This document shows, piece by piece, positions 23,317-33,330 of a stretch of 64,000 nucleotides of DNA (its first letter is position 1; each line of letters opens with the position of its first letter). Location of the stretch: positions 1,178,001 to 1,242,000 of the forward strand of contig JADLSH010000184.1 in NCBI GenBank assembly GCA_016169945.1, read 5' to 3'. The notes under the pieces were generated by a model that was not told the DNA's origin, did not search any database, and saw only the letters and a list, made by a program, of their open reading frames with translations. The position numbers were made by a program, and so were the translations under genes. The DNA comes from Trachythela sp. YZ-2020 (lineage: Eukaryota; Cnidaria; Anthozoa; Malacalcyonacea; Clavulariidae).

Positions 23317-23371
23317 ATGCATATTTTGAAGTATTTGATGGTTTTTGTTGCAGTTATTGGTGTTGTGGCTG
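23317..23371 (+). CDS. Signal-peptide exon, cassette E
   Basis: ATG at 23317, donor G|GTAAGT, phase 1. The peptide MHILKYLMVFVAVIGVVAG is a strong hydrophobic secretion signal, unrelated in sequence to those of A-D. The next exon in phase is the module at 23596. Confidence 0.72.
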
Positions 23372-23595
23372 GTAAGTCGTACTTTAAGTTGACCTTTTCA
23401 TCTATAAATATTGTGTGTAGTGTTTTCTAGCAATTTTGGACGAGAAAATCTATTTTCACAAATCGTTCATGCATAAATTTTTATTTGCATGTCTATAATG
23501 TAAGTTCAGAGACGTCTCTAAAGACGTTGTAGTTACAACGAAACGTTAGAAATGAATTTACATGAATGAATGAATTCTACAATTATCTTAAATAG

Positions 23596-24009
23596 GTTTT
23601 GATAGGTTTGTCCTTCTGTGCGTTGCAAGTGATGCCTTCTTAACGATACGTGCTGATGAACATTTCCTAGACAATGTAACACGTCAAGAATGGAGCCAAT
23701 ATGAAACGGTAGGATTTTCATCCTTTCCCACAACTAAAAAGTTGTCTATTTGGGCAAAACTAAATCATGGGCATCCTGGAATCCTAGGAGGTATATCAAA
23801 GAAAAACATTTAAAACATTTACACCGACGAAACTTGGGACTGTAGAAGCCTTCCGCATGGTAGTTGGTCCAAGGCAAAAAGTTATGGTAACAACAGTGGC
23901 GAGAGTCATCCGTGGGATAGCCAGTTCTCAGTAATCGATCCTGGTGCTCGTTGGATATGGACTAGCAATTCTTCGGATTTGGAAGTTGAATGTAGAAAGT
24001 TCTTATCAG
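23596..24009 (+). pseudogene. SFSN/WIW module exon E with in-frame stop
   Basis: Acceptor (TTAAATAG) and donor (TCAG|GTGAAA) are kept and the length is 414 nt, a multiple of three, phase 1 at both ends. A TAA at 23811-23813 stops the only frame that carries the family residues. Before it are WSQYETVGFSSFPTTKKLSI and GILGGI; after it come YTDETWDC, GARWIWTSN and ECRKFL. The local sequence AAACATTTAAAACATTTA suggests a small slippage duplication made the stop. Together with weak ASFSN-core conservation this points to a decaying exon. Confidence 0.72.
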
Positions 24010-25216
24010 GTGAAACATAAAAACAACGCTGGTGTAGCTGAATTGGCAGAGCGTCGTGCAAGCATTTCAAAAGTTGCGGGTTGAATCTACGTTTGTAGGA
24101 TTTGGCAATTTTGTATCAGTTAAGAAAACTTGTAATATCGATCCTATGTTATTACATTTAAAAACCTGACAAGGCCTATTTTGCTGTGTGGCGCAGGTTT
24201 AAGAAGTTTGTAGGGTTTGTACAGTTGCATAACAAACATCTTATACTAACTCATTTTGCATAATGTATAATAGATGCATGGCTTTTTGTGCGGTTTTTGA
24301 ATGTGAAACATTACCGTGTTGTTATGGTATTATGTTTAACAATATGAAGTGTTATACATCAATTAAAATTTGATATGAATGATATTTGGAAATCAGTTGA
24401 CCTCAAATTATGATGTTATGCAATTTCTGAATATGTTGCTAATATTACCATAATATATCGAGACAATTAGGAATTATGATATGAAAAGGTCTTATGCAAA
24501 TGTTATGTATAGCATATTATAACGATAGGTATTATGATACCAATGTGATCAATATGGATCAGATTATAATAATTAGACATCAGGTTATAATACAATAAGA
24601 TATCAATTACGATTTTGCATTATTCAAGAAACAGACGAAATAAAAAACGAAATATTAAAATATAATATCAAGTAAAAATAACTCAAAGGTTCACCGTTAT
24701 TAAATAAAGTAGGAAACAAACTCCGAATAAAAGCTCCATGACAGGGTATTTGTACCACCGCGTTTTAGGTATAGGGTAATTTCAATAGAATATAGTTAAT
24801 ATTTGAAAAGTGCCTTACACTGCACGTCCTCCCATTTCATGATCAATTCATAACTAACCTTTCCTTTATTCCTCCACCCAGCACACCTAATTATATAATT
24901 GCTTCTTTTTTACCCCCTCCAGGTTTCCCTCGAGTTTTTAATCAGCCGTCTGCAAATCACTGTCCTTGACCAAAGTAAAAATATGCACATGGGTGGTTTT
25001 CACCTGACGTCATCGCCGCCATGTTGGATGAACTCGGCAAAGGATTTTGCTTGTTTGCAATGCAAATTTCATCCAACATGGCAAAAATATCTTTGTTATT
25101 TGAACCTCTTGGAATTGGTTGCAAACCACCTATATCGTAAATACCCGATTGTACCCACGTTTGCATAAAACAAGCTAAAATAGTCACAGAACTAAACATC
25201 TGTATTTTTCTTGCAG
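24010..25216. other. Intron or spacer
   Basis: Contains a tRNA-like SINE head (listed) and an inverted repeat around CGCCATGTTGGATGA...TTCATCCAACATGGC at about 25017-25082. No exon seen. Confidence 0.45.
24031..24102 (+). repeat. tRNA-derived SINE-like head
   Basis: GGTGTAGCTGAATTGGCAGA resembles an A box, and GCGGGTTGAATCT about 30 bp on resembles a B box. It does not fold into a full tRNA by eye, so it is called a SINE remnant. Confidence 0.45.
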
Positions 25217-25267
25217 CAGCTCCATCCTCGAGTCGGACCCCAAATTCCACATGTACAACCCTTAAAG
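25217..25267 (+). CDS. Ser/Thr/Pro linker exon, cassette E
   Basis: A 51-nt exon between TTTTTCTTGCAG and AAAG|GTATGA, phase 1 at both ends. It encodes A-APSSSRTPNSTCTTLK, a probable O-glycosylated hinge. The length and phase match the linker exons of the GPCR gene (53191). Because it is short, the call rests on splice sites, phase and composition. Confidence 0.5.
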
Positions 25268-25683
25268 GTATGAATATGTGCTTATAATTCAAGTCCAATA
25301 TAGGTATAGTCGTCTAAAATAAGCTGGCTTCTATCTGTTGAAAGTACATTGAAAACTTTACAAAAACTGTAATAGTATACATTTGCATTTCAGCTCGACC
25401 GAGATTCGATTCCTGCAGTATATAATTCTATATATGAATATAATTTAGAGAAACTTGTACCTATAGTTACATTGCTGTTATTCCATACATATAGGCAAAA
25501 AATACAATATTTTTACTAAAATATTTAAGTAGCTAATACTATGTATTTGTTGTTAAAATACCACCACCCGGTTACTGGATTGGACGAACGTTTAAATCGT
25601 CTATATATAGTACCCTTGATTATATACAATTTTTATTCCTTTATTCTATTGTTCCTATAAAATTTTAACATTTCACCTTCTAG

Positions 25684-25725
25684 TTTCAGCTAAACCTACA
25701 AGCGCTCCTTCTTCAACTGGAGTGG
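25684..25725 (+). CDS. Second Ser/Thr/Pro linker exon, cassette E
   Basis: A 42-nt exon between CACCTTCTAG and GTGG|GTATGT, phase 1 at both ends. It encodes SAKPTSAPSSTGV, a mucin-like hinge. Lies 416 bp after the first linker exon. Confidence 0.5.
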
Positions 25726-25752
25726 GTATGTAAATGTATAATTGTGATTAAT

Positions 25753-25973
25753 TAAGCCTGGTTTTCACTGTGACATAAGCGTAAGAGCGGAACGCCTTGA
25801 TGTGCATGCTCATGCTTGCGTTGTTCTCAATGCGACGTAAGCCTTGTTTACTCTGACATAAGCGTCGTAAGCGCAACAGAACGGAAGGTTTTGATATCCT
25901 TACGTTAATGTCGGAACGTTTGATCTCTAATGCTTACGCTTATATGCTTGCGTTGTAGTGAAAACCAGGCTTT
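25753..25973. mobile_element. MITE with TTA target-site duplication
   Basis: Ends TTA-AGCCTGGTTTTCACT and AGTGAAAACCAGGCT-TTA, with further inverted matches inside (ACATAAGCGTAAG, GCTTACGCTTAT). PIF/Harbinger-like by its duplication. Length about 220 bp. Confidence 0.75.
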
Positions 25974-28072
25974 AGTTTGTGTGCAGTAATGTGATTATTC
26001 TACGGTCATATATAGAGTCCTAAAATATATTAGATTCAATGAAAATTGCAACATGCAGCTTTGGAAGGCATAAAGTGTGATAGGAAAATTCTGTTTCTGC
26101 CAAAGACTTTGTTGCAACTTACATATAGTTATCTTATTTGCATTGCAAATTAACCTCAATATCTTGAGATTAAAAAGGAATGTGAATGATGTTTCGATTC
26201 TCTATCATTTCAAAAGTTCTTTCGAATTGATGTGGACTAAGAACTTAATTTTCCTGTCATATACTCATATGCCGTTCAACAAAAGGCTTAATTTGTCAGC
26301 TGGTTTTTTCGGAGAAAGCCCAAATTCGAATATGTGACGGTCGTTCAGAAACGGGTTCGGTGAAATGTTTGAAAAGGTCTCCTGCAAGCCTGTAACAAAT
26401 TATGTGTTTGATGTGCGTTTCTTCGCTTCTAACGTAGATGTTACAATGCCAGTTCAAAATGGCGGTTCATATTATGCTACCAAACTGAGCTCAATTTTGA
26501 CTCGGGTCGTTTAGAAATTGGTCGGTGAGATGTTTCGCTTTGTGAAAGCAATTTTTAAACAGATCTGCCGTAAGCCTGTATCAAATTGTGCGTTTTGTGC
26601 TTTTCTTTGCTTCCAATTCCAAGTTGATACAGTGCGTTATTCCAAATGGCGGTTTAAGTTATGCTACCATGCAAAAGCTCACATTCGACTATGGATGACT
26701 ACATATATTGTCGTACTATATAGAATAATGACCGTCGTTTAGAAATTGGTTTTGTGAAGACAAATCTTGAACAAATCTGCCACAGACCTGAAACAAAGCT
26801 TTGCATTTTTATGTCGCAGTTCTTCTGCTTCATCATCGATATCACAACGTGAAATTCAAAATGGCGGCTCAAATTTAGCGATTATAAGCCCATGCAAGTG
26901 ATCTCGTCGAAACAGATCGCTTTTTGCAATGTTTGTACTAGAATATACTTGTTACAACTCATGTCGTTTTAAAACGTTAATTTGACAAGAATTAATTATG
27001 GAACAGGATATAAATACTCATATCCTCGACGCATCTGCATCAGATATTAAAGTCCAACAACAGTCAACAACAGTCAACAACAAACTGTCAACAACAATTC
27101 TTGGAACCACAGAAAACTCTGAATTATAACAAACACGCACTAATTCCTGCACTGAAAACGTGTACACGAAATCCGAACCTTAGCATTTAATATGTCATTT
27201 CAAAATGAAAATATTTTTCGGAGTACAAGAGTCAATGGCAAAGTAGTAAACCACATGCTCTATTTTCGCCAAACATTTTTGTGAAACGAGCTCTATATCA
27301 GACTTCCTTAGTTTTTCGCTATACAAAGTTCGCTTGAACATGTTTAGTTGTGTGTAAAATATCATTTTAAACTGTACAAATCAATTGCAAAGGACATGGC
27401 AAAAAGTACGCAAAAACAACAAAGAAACATTTCCCGCCAAAATCTCTATTTTGCGAGACGAGCTTTGCATGTATAAGGTTTCCCAGTTTTTATGTCTAAA
27501 AATCCGCTTCAAACATGCTATAGTTGTACGGGAAAATGTATTTTTTAGTATGATTGTGAAGTATTAGTGCATGTAAAGTGATTGTAAGGTGTGTGTCTCT
27601 TATTTCTTAACAACATTTATCACTTAACAGTTTGTTTCGCAAAACACATGCAATTTTTGTTGGGAAATTTGTGTTTGTTAATTTCTGTGCATTTACTACT
27701 TCGCAACATGAGGTTAAACCAACGCACAATTTATTTTCTCCTTGTTTAAAATCCATTTATAAGCATCAGTGATGACCATGATTTGAGATCAGAGCACAAG
27801 ACTCTGTTAATAACTTTCCAAATGTTTATTTTCGCTAATTTATAATTCGCCGAGTAATTTAATTGCGGATATTGAAGTTGTCACGCATGCATTGTAATCT
27901 TAATTGATTTTATAAACTTTTTGAATACACGCGCATTTCTGTATAAGCATTTTCTCTGAGCAGATGATCTATTCTAGTTTACAAATCGTATAGACAAAAT
28001 GAGACGACTTAAAATGAATTATATATTTTTCGACAAATAGAATTTATTTATGATACTTGCAGTTGAAAACCC
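25974..28072. other. Spacer with diverged tandem repeat
   Basis: Apart from the 26335-26900 repeat nothing is recognised. The frames at 26077-26337, 26518-26742 and 27385-27567 lack splice or domain support. Confidence 0.45.
26335..26900. repeat. Diverged tandem repeat, about 200-bp unit, three copies
   Basis: Units begin near GTCGTTCAGAAACGGG, GTCGTTTAGAAATTGG (26507) and GTCGTTTAGAAATTGG (26732). Each contains a GCCTGTA(A)CAAA segment and an AAAATGGCGG box. Confidence 0.6.
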
Positions 28073-28166
28073 GCAAAATTTTCTCCAAGTACACCGATTC
28101 TCTCCTGTGGTAACACAGGAACAGTATATAGGATACGGCCCTTACTGGACGTCCTGGTCCGAATGA
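28073..28166 (+). other. Possible terminal exon or remnant with thrombospondin-type-1-like start
   Basis: After a TGATACTTGCAG acceptor the phase-1 frame is open for about 30 codons, reaches GYGPYWTSWSE and stops at TGA. YxxWxSWSE is how thrombospondin type-1 repeats begin, but the cysteines that should follow are missing. A related stretch with YWSCWSE lies at about 29645-29680. It could be a real 3' end for cassette E or a decayed TSR exon; I favour decay. Confidence 0.35.
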
Positions 28167-28559
28167 ACAGTTTGAACTGATAGAAATCAGTATCCTGTTT
28201 AAATATTTATCAATGTTTAATCAATGTTTGTAAATCGGATAAAGGTTTGTCCTGATTTACATAAACTTCAGCTTTGATTTTCTCGGCTTAGACAATGTTT
28301 ATTTTTTAAATTACTTCGCCAATGAACTCATAAGATGGATCGTTGTTTAAGTTCGATAAAACATTCGCATATCAGATAAAGATCGACGATGTTTTATCTA
28401 TAACATAGAATCGGCAATATATTTTCTTGTACTAAAAGAACATCTGGCAAAATAATACACATTCATCTATTCAAATGTAATAGCTATATATAGACGTTCA
28501 ATCTGTTTTAATAAAATATACATGCAGTATACATAAGGAAATTATATTTCAAAATTAAG

Positions 28560-28720
28560 GAAACATTTCATTGACCCTAAAAATCACTACAAATTCCTGA
28601 AAATCCTAGAAAATCTTTATGAAATCCATACAAATCCCCCAAAAAACTAAAAAAATCCACAAGTCCCACAAAAATCTCGAAAAAATCCCCCCAAAATCCC
28701 TAGAAAATCCCAAAAATCTC
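28560..28720. repeat. Low-complexity AAATCC-rich stretch
   Basis: Repeats of AAAATCCC-like words. The minus-strand frame across it looks like a by-product. Confidence 0.7.
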
Positions 28721-29159
28721 GCTTTTTGGAGGAAACGCTTTTGCCCTCAGGAACACCTCGTGCAAAAATGGGTCCCAATAATAAATACCCCATAAAAAAT
28801 ACAAACAACGAGCTAAACACAAGATAGTACATAACGACCGAAAATATCAACAAATATAGCATCACATTACTATATATGCGAACACTAGCAGCACAACGTT
28901 TTACAGAGTGAGTCCAAGGGAAGGGCTTGACGACATTTAAATCATACAGTCTTGTATAGGTTTGAGGCAATTCTGGGTCATAAACATTTGAAGTTAATCT
29001 TGGGTAGTAGTCAAATAGGCACCGTTTGAATCAATCGACTTATGAGTTATGATTTTGTTACGTGATCATTTGAACGTGAGTGATTTCGTTCCCGATTTGC
29101 CTTTAATTACGTGTTATGCAGTTTGCTTTTGATTTGTGTATAGTTGGTCTTAATATGTA

Positions 29160-29241
29160 AGGAATCGCAGGGGCGCAGGTTCGATTCCTGCCGAGGACCT
29201 TAGAGTTGCATTTTTCGCAGCCGTTCCCGGTAAGGTTTCAA

Positions 29242-29280
<39 letters not shown>
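29160..29280 (+). repeat. SINE 3' part with B box and poly-T tract
   Basis: GCAGGTTCGATTCCTGCC is a near-perfect tRNA B box with a T-loop-like stem. It is followed by GAGTTGCATTTTTCGCAGCC, a tail also seen in the minus-strand copy at 41466-41576, then about 37 T. Confidence 0.65.
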
Positions 29281-29281
<1 letters not shown>

Positions 29282-29639
29282 ATTTAGGAATACATTATAT
29301 ATATATATAATGGGGGCTAAGAATATAGCCACCACATGGCTTTTTTTTTTTGGCTAGGTTTAATAATTATTTAATTATATATAATATAAATATATGTATG
29401 TTTAAGTGTTTTTCAGTCAGAGAATTAGTAAAGTAGAAAGTAGAATATATATATAATATATATAATATATATATATTATATTTATTATATATTGTTAAAT
29501 CTAAAAAAAAAAGTTTTTTTTTAATTATTGATTTGAAGGAAGCATAAGACCTTAGCATAAGTTGTACATCAACAAATTAAACAACCTTCAACTTTAAGTC
29601 CTATCGAGTGAAAATGCAAAAAAATACTTAATGTACATG
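29281..29639. repeat. AT-rich palindromic low-complexity sequence
   Basis: Long runs of TATATA and ATATATAATATA around 29296-29500. No gene seen. Confidence 0.7.
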
Positions 29640-29780
29640 TAAAGCACTTACTGGAGCTGTTGGTCTGAGAGAGCAGTTTAGAACTTATAGAGATATTCTG
29701 TATAAATATAATTCATATAGTTTATTTCTGATACTAAAAGAACATATCTCATAAAATAATACATTTATTCAAATGTAACA
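29640..29780 (+). repeat. Diverged duplicate of the 28110-28480 segment
   Basis: Shares GCACTTACTGGA...GTTGGTCTGA, ATTCTGT and the later ACTAAAAGAACAT...AAAATAATACA...TTCAAATGTAA order with 28140-28475. The TSR-like frame is broken here. Confidence 0.5.
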
Positions 29781-30511
29781 CGCCATAATTAAAAGACGTC
29801 ATGTATTAATTAAACATACAGTATATGTATATGTTTAATTAAAGGTAATCATATAATTGCAAAATTATCAAAACAGGAAATATTTCATTTCGACTTGCAA
29901 ACTAAAAATGGCACTTTTGTGCCAATTAATCGAAGTATAATTTTGTGATGTGGTCATTTGAGCGTAACTGATTATGTCCGGATTTGTTGCCAAGTAAAGT
30001 GTGAAATTTGAATTAAAATTCGAGTGTTAAATGTACTTGAAAATAGACATTAAATTGCGAAAACTTATTAAATGAGCAAAATGCATTAACAATTTAATAT
30101 ATATGTTGTTTTGGTTTTTGATGAATGCTGTTTTGAAGTCAGAAACTGCTTCCGTTGCCTTAGTTGCCGATTTGTTTTCAAGCATGAGCGCATTTAGTTG
30201 AGTTTAAACTTTAATTCAACGGTCAAAAATGATGATTGATGTATACTTTCAAATGTGCACAAAATAGTGAAAAACCTGTTATATAAGAGAGCGAAAGACC
30301 ATCAATAATATATTACTTTGACTTTTGACGAGTGCTATTTTGAAAAGAGCATCTGCATTGAAGGGCCAAGTCTTCGCGCAGTTTGTCTTCAGTGGTTTGT
30401 GTTATCAGCTTAGCCTTATGTACACACCATCAACAGGCTTTGTAAAGCTGTACAAATCACACAAAATGTTTGGGCTTCGACTTTGACGATAATGGACGCA
30501 AGGTTTTAAAG
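29781..30511. other. Nothing recognised
   Basis: No supported exon or repeat. Confidence 0.4.
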
Positions 30512-30575
30512 ATGAATTGCCCATATTTTGTGATCAGTTTTTCAACGGTGTTTTATATTTTGATTTTGACTAAAG
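30512..30575 (+). CDS. Isolated signal-peptide exon
   Basis: ATG at 30512 and G|GTGAGT donor in phase 1. The peptide MNCPYFVISFSTVFYILILT is hydrophobic and signal-like. The next phase-1 exon of the family is the module at 42861, so it could be the start of that gene, with the 9.35-kb transposon sitting in its first intron. No nearer exon was found. It rests on hydrophobicity, donor and phase only. Confidence 0.5.
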
Positions 30576-31429
30576 GTGAGTAATATATTGAAATTTGTAG
30601 AACTGTATTGAGTATGGATTTTAGCTTTAAGTAATTTGAAGGAACATCCCTTTTTGTGTGATAACGATTAATGATATAAGCGAACGCCAAGTGTATATAG
30701 AAAATCTCTTAAAGTATGGTAATTTTAAGGTCGTTTTTGAGAACGGCCGTTTCCCAAAGCGGAATTATTAGGACCTTCGTGATAATTACAGTGAATGTTG
30801 ACCCCTCCAGTGCAGCGTTTGTGTTAAGTGGATTTCCCACGAAATGTTTTTTATTTACTAATTCGCCCGAAATATCCACAATTACAAATAAAAGAAAGTA
30901 TATATTTACAAGAATTGAGCTGGGAACCCACTAGACACATATATGACCCTTGAATATACATGGTATATAGTTTCCGCACGTTTTATGATCATGATGTATA
31001 ATTTCGCGGTCATTCACTCCCAGCTGAAAAAACCTACAAAAAAGTCGAAGCTAATGTAAACGCGGGCCTGACCAAAATTTCTCTTTTTGTGAAAAATTGT
31101 ACTCTTTAATTCACAAGTTTTAAGACTAAAATCGTCTTATCAATTTGCATGTCATTTATCCGTTTCCCGGACCACCGAGACATGCATGCAGTCATGCAGT
31201 ATTTGCATCGCGTAAATGGTTGATAAAACAAACATGACTTTTGTCAAAACATCCGGCATGTAAAAAACGAGTTTGTAAGAGTTTTGTCAATTCATGTAGC
31301 TTATTGAATGATGAGATTAAAGAATCCTCGATAGTTCAGTGACCAGAGCCAGAGCTGTTTCGTATACAACAAAGACTTGAGTCGGATTTAAGGATATTTG
31401 CTTTAAATTTGTGCTTAATCATGCAAACA
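30576..31429. other. Intron or spacer, nothing recognised
   Basis: No supported gene. The frame at 30716-30934 is not supported. Confidence 0.4.
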
Positions 31430-31810
31430 CACTGCAAAAAATCCCGAGTAAATGGTACTCAAAATATTGAGTAAATGAATGCACCCATAGTTACTCCTAA
31501 TATTGAGGAAAACCTACTCATATAACATGAGTAAGAACAACTCAAGTTTTTGAGTTGATTTTACTCAAAAAATGAGTAGAACACTACTCAAATGCAAACT
31601 AATGAGTTACTCAAATTTTGAGTAATTTTACTCAAGTATGAGTACTCGCTACTCAAAAAATGAGTTGTGGTTACTCAAAAAAAATGCACCCATAGTTACT
31701 CCTATTTTTGCGCAAATTTTGATTTTACTCAAACTTTGAGTAAAGTTACTCATAAACGTGAGTAAAGTTACTTTGAGTAAAGTTACTCACAAACGTGAGT
31801 TGTAGTTCAG
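31430..31810. repeat. Left terminal inverted repeat and subterminal array
   Basis: More than a dozen TACTCA/TGAGTA boxes, often paired as palindromes with a short A/T spacer. Contains two copies of ATGCACCCATAGTTACTCCTA. Confidence 0.85.
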
Positions 31811-33135
31811 TACTGTACTTGCTTTAATCATAATAAAAAACAGTCGCTCAAGAAACGAGTCACTCAAACATTGATAGCAAAAGAAATATTATTATTGAAT
31901 TTCCAATGATTCCCTTAAAATATTACCAATATTCAAGTTCGTAACAAAATAACTTAAAAACTACTGTACTATATATATTCTAGCCATTCTATAATCATGC
32001 ATGTATATAGAACAAATTATCTAGTCAGCGGTTTCTGATAACAAATGTGTATACTCTAGCACGTGCAGCAAGTTATTCTAAAATTGCTTCCTTCATCATA
32101 TTAATAATTTAGCTAATTTGTTGAAGTAGAGCAAAACCTGTATATGGATAAACCTTGATATATTGAATTTTGAACCAAATTTCGAGAAACAGCATGACTA
32201 TACATTTGTCAATTGGATATACGACTCGTACAAACGGTACAATACGAACATATTAAATGGTGAGTTAAAGTCTACTTGTATACGTGAGCAAACCTTGTTT
32301 GCATAATTTGATTCATTAACACAATATATATGCCTGCCAGGTTCTTGTGCGTTAATCACATGCCTTTTTGAAGTCTAATTTAACAAGGTTTAGCCATCTA
32401 CATACAGCCACATTGAGGGTGCAAGGGATGATGGATAACTTCCTATTTAGAGTCTTTAACTCAGGAAATGTGCTTTGTAACAATGCAAGGGCATATAATA
32501 AACACTTATGATGTAGCGATACTTGGTTTACTAAGCTAATGTCAAATCTAAGGCTCCAAATAAGTAATACATGTCATACCTTGCTTGCTCAATATTTAAG
32601 GTTTAAGATATTTTGAAGGACAACCTTTTTTGAATTGGCTGTATATATACATATATACATATTAGAAAGCAAAGCAATTCATTCTGGATTATATAGTTAT
32701 CAAAGTGTCTACATGCCCGGCAGCCGGTCAATAGTTTTGTACTGATATCACTATAAAATGATTTGTTACGAATGTTTTCAGTGATGCTGCTGGTGGTGTA
32801 GTGGTTAGTGCGGCGCTTGCGAGACCCATGTTGCGGATTTGAATCTGGCAGAGACACTTGTTATTAAAAAATTTCAAACTCTATTTTTCTGACTAGTTTT
32901 CACATTCAAGGGTTAGGGTTAGGTTTTGGGTCACTTTTGGGGGTGGTTTAATCTCTAAAAACTACAAAGTAAAGTAGTATTTTGAAAATACTGCCGGCTG
33001 CCAGGCATGAGTCACAGGGTATAGTTATTGAATTGCATCTAGTTTGTTAATGAAGTTTAATAATGTTATTGGCAACTTATTGCCATCATTAATGTGCAGA
33101 ATGCATTTCTGCAAAAACAAACATAAATTGTTGAA
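31811..33135. other. Transposon interior without recognised gene
   Basis: Contains a tRNA-like SINE head at 32797-32860 and a short GGGTTAGGGTTAGG stretch near 32910. No exon seen. Confidence 0.5.
32797..32860 (+). repeat. tRNA-derived SINE-like head
   Basis: GGTGTAGTGGTTAGTGCGGC resembles an A box and GCGGATTTGAATCTGGC a B box; they are spaced as in a tRNA promoter. Confidence 0.5.
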
Positions 33136-33330
33136 TCATAAAGGATATTCAAACATAAAAACATTATTTGCTGCCATGTACTCAACAACCGCTTCGACCA
33201 GTGATCCTTGGACTTTGCAAATAACTATGTTTTCTGCAACAACAGCTTTCTCCATTTGGTCTTCTAATCTTCCTTTCACCAGTATTCTTGCATGTCCGTC
33301 TGTTGCAAGATCATCAAAGCTTCCACCTTC
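33136..33330 (-). CDS. SAM-domain gene, last exon
   Basis: After a CATGACAG acceptor, 64 codons in phase 0 end at TGA (33138-33136). It includes FDDLATDGHARILVKGRLED and ENIVICKVQGSLVEAVVEYM, ending FMFEYPL. Confidence 0.6.
   Translation of the reverse strand, partial: EGGSFDDLATDGHARILVKGRLEDQMEKAVVAENIVICKVQGSLVEAVVEYMAANNVFMFEYPL

Noticed and set aside
24031..24102. Functional tRNA gene
   Set aside because: A and B boxes are imperfect and I could not form a full cloverleaf; the same holds for 32797, 41466 and 43380.
28647..28970. 107-residue minus-strand hydrophobic frame
   Set aside because: Part is low-complexity (FWDFLGILGGFF type) and there is no gene context.
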